Source: Actinoplanes sp. TFC3
Lineage (GTDB): Bacteria; Actinomycetota; Actinomycetes; Mycobacteriales; Micromonosporaceae
Direction of reading: 5' to 3'
DNA: 64,000 nucleotides
Assembly (NCBI RefSeq): GCF_001553785.1
Contig: NZ_LOJP01000001.1
Span: 4,698,044 to 4,762,043 of the forward strand
Below the pieces are notes generated by a model, which ran no database searches, was not told the origin of the DNA, and was given only the letters and a program-made list of their open reading frames with translations. The position numbers and the translations under genes were made by a program. Each line of letters opens with the position of its first letter. The first letter of the stretch is position 1. Positions 8,746 through 16,512 of the stretch are shown in pieces.

Positions 8746-9900
8746 TCAGAAATAGGTGTGCAAGACATCGACAACCACATCGTTGTCATCGGCGACCGGG
8801 ATGAAGCGCCACTTGTCGAACGCCGTGCACGGGTGCGACAGTCCGAATCGGACCAGGTCGCCGACGGCCAGCGTGGTACTGCGGACGTACGTGTGATGGT
8901 CGTTGAGCTTGACCACCTCACCGCCCGGCGTGACCGGCAGTCCCTCATCGAACGGCGCGTCTCTCTTGCCCATGCCCACGATCGCCAGACCGGGCTCCGG
9001 GATGGACAGGACCTGCGCATAGATCTGCAGCGCGGCGGTCAGCGAGCCCTCGGCGGCAACCCGGTTGAACGGCGTCCGCTGCCGATAGAACCCCTCGTCG
9101 TGGGTGATCGACGCGCCGCTGCGCAGCACCGCCCGCACGGTGTGACCGGGCAGCCACTGCCCCTCGATGGCCTTGACCACCCGGTCGAACCAGGCGCTGC
9201 CACCGCCGGAAACGATCACTTCCTCGGGCAGCAGATGGGCGATCTCCCGTACCGCTGCGATCTGGGTCTGCAGGAAATCATCGACCGCCTCGGCCGTCTG
9301 CAGCCCGCCCTCGTAAGCGGTCACCCCGAGCAGTCGCACGCCCGGCGCGCCGGCGGCGGCTCGGGCGACAACCTTGACCTCCTCGACGGTACGACACCCC
9401 GTGCGCCCACCCGCATGCCCGATCTCGATGAGCACCGCCAGCCCGCCGGCGCGGGCCACCGCCTCGACCCCGGCCACGGAATCCACTTGCAGGAGCACGT
9501 CGTCCTGACCCGCGAGCCAGCTCAGCGCCGTCGCATCCAGCACCTCATTGGCGATCACAATGCGCGGTACGCCCAACCGGCGCAGCACCAGCGCCTGGCT
9601 CGCGGTCGCCACCGTCTGCGCCCACGCACCCGCCTGCAACTGGGCTTCCAGCAAGGTGGGAGCCATCGAGGTCTTGGCGTGCGGGGCGAACGAGAAGCCG
9701 TGGCGCTGGGCGTAAGCGGCCATCGTGGCGATGTTCGCGCGCACCGCGGAATCCCGGACGACCAGCAGCGGCCAGGTGAACGAACCGTCGAACAGCGAAT
9801 GCCCCGCCGCCGCGAACTCGCGTGCGCTGACCCGGCCGTCCGGCAGCCAGAATCCCTTCGCGCGCCAATCGATGAACTCATCGGGGATGTCGAGAATCAT
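8746..9900 (-). CDS. PLP-dependent D-amino-acid lyase (DSD1/D-threonine-aldolase-like)
   Basis: 384 residues. The fold-type III PLP lysine is in FAPHAKTSMAP (K76), and the C-terminal metal ligands of the D-serine dehydratase/D-threonine aldolase family are visible as SHPCTAFD (H356, C358), with LNDHHTYV just before. Family members split or dehydrate D-hydroxyamino acids. A dehydratase would release a reactive enamine, which a RidA protein can clear; a RidA gene lies in the divergent operon. Transcribed away from the regulator at 9951, with a shared operator between them. Confidence 0.85.
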   Translation of the reverse strand: MILDIPDEFIDWRAKGFWLPDGRVSAREFAAAGHSLFDGSFTWPLLVVRDSAVRANIATMAAYAQRHGFSFAPHAKTSMAPTLLEAQLQAGAWAQTVATASQALVLRRLGVPRIVIANEVLDATALSWLAGQDDVLLQVDSVAGVEAVARAGGLAVLIEIGHAGGRTGCRTVEEVKVVARAAAGAPGVRLLGVTAYEGGLQTAEAVDDFLQTQIAAVREIAHLLPEEVIVSGGGSAWFDRVVKAIEGQWLPGHTVRAVLRSGASITHDEGFYRQRTPFNRVAAEGSLTAALQIYAQVLSIPEPGLAIVGMGKRDAPFDEGLPVTPGGEVVKLNDHHTYVRSTTLAVGDLVRFGLSHPCTAFDKWRFIPVADDNDVVVDVLHTYF

Positions 9901-9921
9901 GCTGACCGCCTATCGTGTCTT

Positions 9922-9937
9922 CGAGCCACTTACGAAC
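9922..9937 (-). promoter_or_regulatory. 16-bp direct-repeat site, copy B (divergent promoter)
   Basis: On the minus strand this reads GTTCGTAAGTGGCTCG, matching copy A at 15 of 16 positions. It lies 22 bases from the start of the PLP enzyme and 14 bases before the regulator start, so it could control both divergent genes. Confidence 0.6.
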
Positions 9938-9950
9938 CTGGGGAGGGTGG

Positions 9951-11246
9951 GTGCCGTCGGCGATGGTCATCGGACTGGTTTGTCACTCCGGCCATCGTCC
10001 CCGTTTCGAGCAGGCCGCGCGCACGCTGACCGGGGTGAGCTTCGCCTGGGCAACCTACGACCGCGAAGAGCAGATCCGCGAGCGGATAACCGGGCTGCTG
10101 CGCGATCAAAGTCTGGACGGGCTGCTGCTGGGGCTGGTGCCGTACGCCCGCAGCCGTGACCTGCTACCCCCCGACCTGCCCGTCACCGTCACCCGGTCCG
10201 CCGCCCTGGACCTTGCGCTCGTCTGGTCCCGGGCCCGCGGCAACGGCTGGCCGGCCACCCCGGTCAGCATCGACACCTTCACCCGGGAAACCGTTGACGA
10301 AGTGGCGACCGCGCTCGACCTGGACCCCGCGGCCATCGCGTGCCTGCCGTTCGACCCGGATCAGCCCATCGCCGACGTCGTGGCGTTTCACCGCGAACAG
10401 ATCGCCGCGACCGGGGCGTCGTATGTGATCAGCGTCCGCACCGGGGTGGCCGCCGCACTGGACGGGCAGGTGGCGGTGCTCAACGCGCTGGCCACCCCCG
10501 GCACGATCCGCGCCGACTTGCACGAGCTGGCGCTGCGCGTACGAAACAAGAAAGCCGACGGTCAGCGCTTCGCCGCCGGTGTCTTCCTGGTGGCCGCCAG
10601 CTCGGATCTGGACCGGGCCCGCGTCGGCCTGCAGCACCTGCTGCTCAACACCCCCGAGTTCGCCGACGCCTGGATCGACAACCGGGGCCGGCGCGGTGTC
10701 GTGGTGTTCGCGCACGCCGCGCTCTTCGAGACGGTCACCCACCAATGGGTCGGCCTGCCGGTGCTCGCCGAGGCCCGCACGCTGGGGATCCGGGCGGTGG
10801 CCGGGTTCGGGATCGGCGCTTCCGCGCGGCTGTGCGTCACCCTGGCCGAGCGCGCCGCGGCCCGAGCCGAGCAGGACGCCGACCCCGGGGCCTATCTGAT
10901 CAGCGACAACGGCATGGTGATCGGGCCGATGGGGGCGTCCGGGGTGCCCTTGACGTACACCTATCAGGAGCACGGCGGAATCGAGGCGCTGGCCGGACGG
11001 GTCGGGTTGAGCCCGGCGACGCTGTCCCGGCTCGCCGCAATCGAACGCCACCTCGAGGGCCGGCCGGTGTCGCCGAGCGAGCTGGCCCGTTCGCTGGGCA
11101 TCACCGACCCGAGCGGGCGGCGGCTGATCCGCAAGCTCAGCTCGTCGCGGCTGGCCATCGACGACGGCAGCTCGCAGGTGCACCGCAAGGGCCGCCCGAC
11201 CCGGATGTACCGGCTCGCCATCACCACCGCCCTGGAGCCGTCGTGA
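9951..11246 (+). CDS. locus-specific transcriptional regulator with C-terminal winged helix
   Basis: 431 residues from GTG 9951, which has GGGAGG close upstream; ATG 9963 is an alternative. The last 80 residues form a winged HTH (VSPSELARSLGITDPSGRRLIRKL ... GRPTRMYRL). The central part (about 170-330) has FGIGASARLCVTLAERAAARA and a GAYLISDNGMVIGPMG stretch that resemble degenerate nucleotide-cyclase/GGDEF-like palm domains of some bacterial regulators; this likeness is weak. Its stop overlaps the amidohydrolase start (GTGA). It probably controls this operon and the two leftward units through the 16-bp sites. Confidence 0.7.
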   Translation: MPSAMVIGLVCHSGHRPRFEQAARTLTGVSFAWATYDREEQIRERITGLLRDQSLDGLLLGLVPYARSRDLLPPDLPVTVTRSAALDLALVWSRARGNGWPATPVSIDTFTRETVDEVATALDLDPAAIACLPFDPDQPIADVVAFHREQIAATGASYVISVRTGVAAALDGQVAVLNALATPGTIRADLHELALRVRNKKADGQRFAAGVFLVAASSDLDRARVGLQHLLLNTPEFADAWIDNRGRRGVVVFAHAALFETVTHQWVGLPVLAEARTLGIRAVAGFGIGASARLCVTLAERAAARAEQDADPGAYLISDNGMVIGPMGASGVPLTYTYQEHGGIEALAGRVGLSPATLSRLAAIERHLEGRPVSPSELARSLGITDPSGRRLIRKLSSSRLAIDDGSSQVHRKGRPTRMYRLAITTALEPS

Positions 11247-12460
11247 TCTATGACCTGGTGCTGAGCGGTGCCTCGGTGCACGGCCAGGGCATCACCGACG
11301 TCGCCATCCACAACGGAAGAATTGCTTTTGTCGGGCCTGCTGACGGTTTCAGCAAGCAGGACTTGACCGGCCGCCTGCTCACGCCCGGACTGATCGACCT
11401 GCACACCCATGTCGGACCCGGCTACTGGGGTATCGAGCCGGACCCGGTCGCCTGGTACACCGGCGTCACCACCTGGGTCGACGCCGGATCTGCCGGCGCC
11501 TACACCCTGGCCGGGTTGCGCCGGATGGCCGCCGGGTCGGCCGTGCGGATCCCGGCGCTGCTCAACATCTCGGCGCTTGGGCTCGCGGGACGTACCGGCG
11601 AATGCCGTGACCTGGACAATTGCGATGTGGCCCTGGCCGTCGACACCATCCAGGCCAACCGCGACCTGATCCGCGGCATCAAGGTACGCATCGACCGCGA
11701 AACAGTCGGCGACAACGGCGTCGAACCCCTGCGTCGCGGCCTCGAAGCAGCCGGCCGGTGCAACGTCCCGGTCATGGTCCACATCGGTACGGCACCACCA
11801 GCCCTGGACGACGTGATCACTCTGCTGCGTCCGGGCGACATCGTCACGCACTGCGCGAGCGGGTTCGCGGCACCGCTGGGCCCGGCCGTACGCGAAGCCG
11901 TCGAGCGCGGGGTGCTGCTCGACATCGGGCACGGCTCCGGTGGGTTCGCGTTCGACGTGGCCGAGGCGCAACTGGCGGCGGGACTGCGGGCGTACACCAT
12001 CTCTACTGATCTGCACGCTCGTTCCTTGCACGGACCGGTTTTCGATCTGCCCACGACCATTGCCAAGCTGGTGGCCATCGGTCTGCCGCTGAGCGAGGCG
12101 ATCGACGCGGCCACCCGGCATCCGGCGCGGGCGCTCGGGCTGCCCGGCGGGACCATCGAGGTGGGCGCGCCGGCTGACCTGGCGGTGTTCCGGGTCGAGG
12201 AGGGCTCGTTCGAGCTGGTCGACGCGCATCGGCAGGTCCGGCGGTCACCGTTGCGGCTGGTCAACGAGGCGACGTACGTGGGGGGCCGGTTGCTGCCCCC
12301 GCGCCTGCCCGCCCCGGCGCCGCCGTGGATTCCGCTCACCGCCGCGCAACGCTTGTCCTTGCAACGCCGCGATGACGACATCCGGGCCCTGCTGGCCGCG
12401 CCGCTGGTCGGCGCGGAGGGCCTGGACGAGCAGTTTCCCCGTACCGTCAAAGGAGTTTGA
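11243..12460 (+). CDS. amidohydrolase-superfamily deacetylase (cog3964/EF0837-like)
   Basis: 405 residues, GTG start overlapping the regulator stop. Metal-site residues of the amidohydrolase barrel are in place: HTH after GLIDL (H54, H56), bridging Lys in GIKVRID (K147), MVHIG (H180), THCASG (H203) and STDLH. The GVTTWVDAGSAGAY stretch marks the cog3964 group, often misnamed dihydroorotase. Characterised relatives hydrolyse acetylated D-configured hydroxy or amino acids. Here it could free a D-amino acid for the PLP enzyme. Followed after three bases by a RidA gene. Confidence 0.85.
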   Translation: MIYDLVLSGASVHGQGITDVAIHNGRIAFVGPADGFSKQDLTGRLLTPGLIDLHTHVGPGYWGIEPDPVAWYTGVTTWVDAGSAGAYTLAGLRRMAAGSAVRIPALLNISALGLAGRTGECRDLDNCDVALAVDTIQANRDLIRGIKVRIDRETVGDNGVEPLRRGLEAAGRCNVPVMVHIGTAPPALDDVITLLRPGDIVTHCASGFAAPLGPAVREAVERGVLLDIGHGSGGFAFDVAEAQLAAGLRAYTISTDLHARSLHGPVFDLPTTIAKLVAIGLPLSEAIDAATRHPARALGLPGGTIEVGAPADLAVFRVEEGSFELVDAHRQVRRSPLRLVNEATYVGGRLLPPRLPAPAPPWIPLTAAQRLSLQRRDDDIRALLAAPLVGAEGLDEQFPRTVKGV

Positions 12461-12463
12461 CCC

Positions 12464-12844
12464 ATGCCCAAGCGCGCCATCATCGCCGGCCAGGCCGCCC
12501 CCGCCGGCGGCCCCTACTCGCACGCCGTCGTCGCGGGCGACTTCGTCTACCTGGCCGGAGCCGTGCCCGCTTTGCCCGATGGCACCCGCGTGACCGGCAC
12601 CTTCGCCGAGCAGGCCCACGCCGCCTTCCGCAACCTCGCCGCCACCGCCGAAGCCGCCGGCGCCACCCTCGACCAGGCCGTCCGCCTAGGCGTCTACCTG
12701 CGCGACTTCAACGACTTCGCCGAACTCAACGAGATCTACCAGCACTACATCAAGGGCGACAATCTGCCGGTACGAACAACGCTCCCGGTCGCGCTCGTCG
12801 GCTTCGACATCGAAATCGACGCAGTCCTCTACACCGGCGAGTGA
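12464..12844 (+). CDS. RidA-family enamine/imine deaminase
   Basis: 126 residues. GGPYSHAVVAGDFVYLAGAVP at the N-terminus, a central helix AHAAFRNLAATAEAAGATLDQAVRLGVYL, and PVRTTLPVAL with the active-site Arg typical of RidA (PxR), followed by VGFDIEIDAVLYTG. It should hydrolyse enamines or imines to ketones plus ammonia. Being third in the operon, next to an amidohydrolase and across from a PLP lyase, it fits as the clean-up enzyme for the lyase product. Confidence 0.9.
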   Translation: MPKRAIIAGQAAPAGGPYSHAVVAGDFVYLAGAVPALPDGTRVTGTFAEQAHAAFRNLAATAEAAGATLDQAVRLGVYLRDFNDFAELNEIYQHYIKGDNLPVRTTLPVALVGFDIEIDAVLYTGE

Positions 12845-12857
12845 GCTGACCGTCCGC

Positions 12858-12898
12858 AAGCGCGCCCCCGCTCAGGATCATGCTCAGCGGGGGCGCTT
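12858..12898. terminator. bidirectional hairpin between RidA and DUF397 genes
   Basis: Arms 12858-12872 and 12886-12898 pair over 13 bases with a two-base bulge and a 13-base loop. It lies 14 bases after the RidA stop and 13 bases before the DUF397 stop, so it can serve both converging units. Confidence 0.7.
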
Positions 12899-12910
12899 GT
12901 CACTGCGGCA

Positions 12911-13108
12911 TTACAGGTCGAACTGGCCGGCCTTCGTATTCTCGATGAAGGCAGCCCAGGCCCCGCGAGGAAAAATCAGGGTGCCAGCCGCACGGTCCTT
13001 CGTGTCGCGCACAGCAACCCCGTCGAGCAGGTTGTCCGCAACCTCAACGCACTCGCCGTTCCCACTCGATCGGCTACTGGTATGCCACTTCGCACCGGTG
13101 AGATCCAT
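12911..13108 (-). CDS. DUF397 protein
   Basis: 65 residues with the DUF397 signature: WHTSSRSSGNGECVEVA, then VAVRDTKDRAAGTLIFPRGAWAAFI. These small actinobacterial proteins are nearly always encoded next to a HTH/DUF5753 regulator, as here, and are thought to act with it like an effector/regulator pair. It lies 15 bases after the regulator gene, same strand. Confidence 0.92.
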   Translation of the reverse strand: MDLTGAKWHTSSRSSGNGECVEVADNLLDGVAVRDTKDRAAGTLIFPRGAWAAFIENTKAGQFDL

Positions 13109-13123
13109 CCGGCACCCCTTTCG

Positions 13124-13762
13124 CTAGGCGACCTCAGCGGCCGCTTCCTTGATGAGTTTCTTTGACTGCGCCGGGTTGAGCGCCAACTTCGTTATTCGAT
13201 CAAAGGTTGCCGAGAAGCGCGTAACATCATCGTCCGCCTCCAGGAACATGTCGCCGGCCATGCTGTCGGAGTAGACCAGCGGCGCATCGAACTGGTCAGC
13301 GAAGTGCATCAGCACGAAGCTGCCGGGCATACCGGGATGAGCCCCCGCATCAAAGGGTACGACCTGGAGCTTCACGTGGGATGACTGCGAAGCTTCCACA
13401 AGATGGAGCAGCTGAGCCCGCATCACCGCACGGCCGCCTACTTTTCGGCGGATGGCCGCCTCATCGATGGCCGCCCAGAGTTGCATAGGCGTTGGCCGAG
13501 TAAGAACGGAATCTCTGAGCCAGCTCAGCAACGTTTCACGCCGATGCGGATCGGTCACGCCGTACAGATCAAGCAGGGTGGTGACCGTGCGCCGTTGCGG
13601 TCGGTTCATGGCCCGCTCGATGCGATAGAACGACGACGCGTCCAGGCCTGTTCGTGCCGCCGCTTCTTCCTGCGTGAGGCCAGCAGCCACGCGCAATCGT
13701 TTCAGCTCGGTGGCAAGCCGCCGTAGCCGGATGGTAGGTGCCTTGCGTCCCGCCACGTCCAT
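13124..13762 (-). CDS. HTH (XRE) / DUF5753 regulator, internally shortened
   Basis: 212 residues from ATG 13762. The N-terminal Cro/CI-type HTH is intact (ELKRLRVAAGLTQEEAAARTGLDASSFYRIERA). From about residue 88 the sequence joins directly to the C-terminal part of DUF5753 (VLTRPTPMQLWAAIDEAAIRRKVGG ... VYSDSMAGDMFLE). The usual intervening block of roughly 70 residues, including the LLQTEDYARA-type motif, is absent without a frameshift. Typical members have about 280 residues. DNA binding is probably kept while ligand sensing may be altered. Paired with the DUF397 gene downstream. Confidence 0.85.
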   Translation of the reverse strand: MDVAGRKAPTIRLRRLATELKRLRVAAGLTQEEAAARTGLDASSFYRIERAMNRPQRRTVTTLLDLYGVTDPHRRETLLSWLRDSVLTRPTPMQLWAAIDEAAIRRKVGGRAVMRAQLLHLVEASQSSHVKLQVVPFDAGAHPGMPGSFVLMHFADQFDAPLVYSDSMAGDMFLEADDDVTRFSATFDRITKLALNPAQSKKLIKEAAAEVA

Positions 13763-13776
13763 CCTCTCTGCTCCGT

Positions 13777-14442
13777 TCAGGGGCGAGGCAGCACGCCCAG
13801 CAGGGTTGCCGTCAGTGCCAACCCCAGAGAGGGCCTCAGCTCCAGATGGAAGCGGGCCAACTCGGGCTCGGCCTGATACGCCGCCAGCAGGCTGGGTGGC
13901 GGTGTGCTGTACGCCGACAGCGCGCCGGCCAGGACCATGGTTTGCAGGCTGAACAGCGTTGCGTTCTCCCCCAGCTCCGGCAGGCACTTCTGGATCAGGC
14001 CTGTCATGGTCGCCAGGCGCTGCAGGGAAGCTCGCTTGTAGCGGGCTACGACCTGCACGGAGACGTTGTGTTCCAGCACGCTGCCCTGCGCGCCGAACAG
14101 GTCGCACAGCACCACCCGGCCGGACAGTGAGCGGCTGAGGATCTCGGCCACCGCTGCCGCCCGGTGGGCCATGGGCAGCTTCTCGTCGACACCGGCGGCC
14201 AGTTCGCTTGCCAGGTCCGTCAGCCACTCCTGCAGGAAACGGTCCAGCAGCTCCAGCAGCACCGCCTCGCGGGACTCGAAGTAGCGCAGCACGTTCGGCT
14301 TCGCCAGGCCCACGCGGCGGCTGAGTTCGTTCAGGGTGACGGCGGCCACGGGCATCTCGTCGAGCATCGCTGCAGCCATGTCGAGGATGGCCCGCCGGCG
14401 GGTTTCCCGCTGCTCCTCGGTTCGCGCCCGCTGGAACGTCAT
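13777..14442 (-). CDS. TetR-family repressor
   Basis: 221 residues from ATG 14442; a GTG two codons upstream is an alternative. N-terminal HTH: RRRAILDMAAAMLDEMPVAAVTLNELSRRVGLAKPNVLRYFESREAVLLELL. The C-terminal ligand domain is typical in length. It diverges from the SDR gene at 14550, and the perfect palindrome between them (14468-14490) is almost surely its operator, so it likely represses both genes. Confidence 0.9.
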   Translation of the reverse strand: MTFQRARTEEQRETRRRAILDMAAAMLDEMPVAAVTLNELSRRVGLAKPNVLRYFESREAVLLELLDRFLQEWLTDLASELAAGVDEKLPMAHRAAAVAEILSRSLSGRVVLCDLFGAQGSVLEHNVSVQVVARYKRASLQRLATMTGLIQKCLPELGENATLFSLQTMVLAGALSAYSTPPPSLLAAYQAEPELARFHLELRPSLGLALTATLLGVLPRP

Positions 14443-14467
14443 GATCACCAGCCTAACTTGGATACCG

Positions 14468-14490
14468 GCGGTACGTTGACAACGTACCGC
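14468..14490. promoter_or_regulatory. perfect 10-bp inverted repeat, TetR operator
   Basis: Arms GCGGTACGTT and AACGTACCGC with a three-base spacer, centred in the 107-bp divergent region between the TetR and SDR genes. Length and symmetry fit a TetR dimer pair site. Confidence 0.8.
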
Positions 14491-14549
14491 AAGTACTTTA
14501 CTGTCGATCTCACAAGATACCTTCGGTACTTTAAAGCAGGGAGTCAGTC

Positions 14550-15476
14550 ATGGACGTGAAGTGGACGACGGCGAACATCCCGGACCAGCGCGGCCGGGTG
14601 GCGGTGATAACCGGGGCCAACACCGGCCTCGGGTACGAAACCGCCAAAGCACTCGCCGAGCGTGGAGCATCAGTGGTGCTCGCCGTGCGCAACGTCGAGA
14701 AGGGTGAGCAGGCAGCGGCCCGCATGACCGGCGACGTCACCGTGCAGGCGCTGGATCTCACGTCGCTCGACTCCGTGCGGGCCGCGGCGGCGGCGCTGCG
14801 ATCCCGGCTGAGCCAGGTCGACCTGCTGATCAACAACGCCGGCGTGATGTACACCCCGAAGCAGAGCACCCGCGACGGCTTCGAGATGCAATTCGGCACC
14901 AACCACCTCGGCCACTTCGCGCTCACCGGCCTGCTGCTGGACCTGATGCTGCCGGTGCCCGGCTCGCGCGTGGTCACGGTCAGCAGCACCGGCCACCGCA
15001 TCCGGGCCGCGATCCACTTCGACGACCTGCAATGGCAGCGCTCGTACAGCCGGGTCGCCGCCTATGGTCAGTCCAAACTGGCCAACCTGATGTTCACCTA
15101 CGAGCTGCAGCGCCGGCTGGCCCCGCACGGCACCACCGTCGCCGTGGCCGCCCACCCCGGCATCTCCAGCACCGAGCTCGCCCGTAACACCCCTGCAGCC
15201 CTGCGCCTTCCGCTCACCTGGCTCGCGCCGCTGATCACCCAGTCACCGGCGATGGGTGCGCTGCCGACCCTGCGTGCTGCCACCGACCCCGCCACGCTCG
15301 GCGGCCAGTACTACGGGCCCGGCGGCCGCAACGAGGTCATGGGTCATCCGCGGCTGGTCACGTCCAGCCCGCAGTCCTACGAGGTAGCTGTCCAGCAGCG
15401 GCTGTGGGCCGTCTCCGAGGACCTCACCGGGGTCACGTACCCGGTCATGCAGGACTCACATCCAGCAGTGGGATGA
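14550..15476 (+). CDS. short-chain dehydrogenase/reductase
   Basis: 308 residues, ATG with GGGAG six bases upstream. Rossmann motif VITGANTGLGYETAK, NNAGV, catalytic Ser in VTVSSTGH and YGQSK (Tyr/Lys) are all present. The spacing fits the retinol-dehydrogenase/WW-oxidoreductase-like group that acts on alcohols or ketones with NADP(H). Controlled by the divergent TetR protein, so it is probably induced by a small hydrophobic compound. The exact substrate is unknown. Confidence 0.9.
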   Translation: MDVKWTTANIPDQRGRVAVITGANTGLGYETAKALAERGASVVLAVRNVEKGEQAAARMTGDVTVQALDLTSLDSVRAAAAALRSRLSQVDLLINNAGVMYTPKQSTRDGFEMQFGTNHLGHFALTGLLLDLMLPVPGSRVVTVSSTGHRIRAAIHFDDLQWQRSYSRVAAYGQSKLANLMFTYELQRRLAPHGTTVAVAAHPGISSTELARNTPAALRLPLTWLAPLITQSPAMGALPTLRAATDPATLGGQYYGPGGRNEVMGHPRLVTSSPQSYEVAVQQRLWAVSEDLTGVTYPVMQDSHPAVG

Positions 15477-15596
15477 ACTCGTCCTGCTGGAACCAACTGG
15501 TCCTGAGCAGCCTCACTACTTCGGCAAACGGTATGAACCGGCGTTCCGCCCCGACTGCGGCCCCTCGCCTCGCTCGACAGCGAGCCCTTCACATCA

Positions 15597-16502
<906 letters not shown>

Positions 16503-16512
16503 GGTGGCCAGC

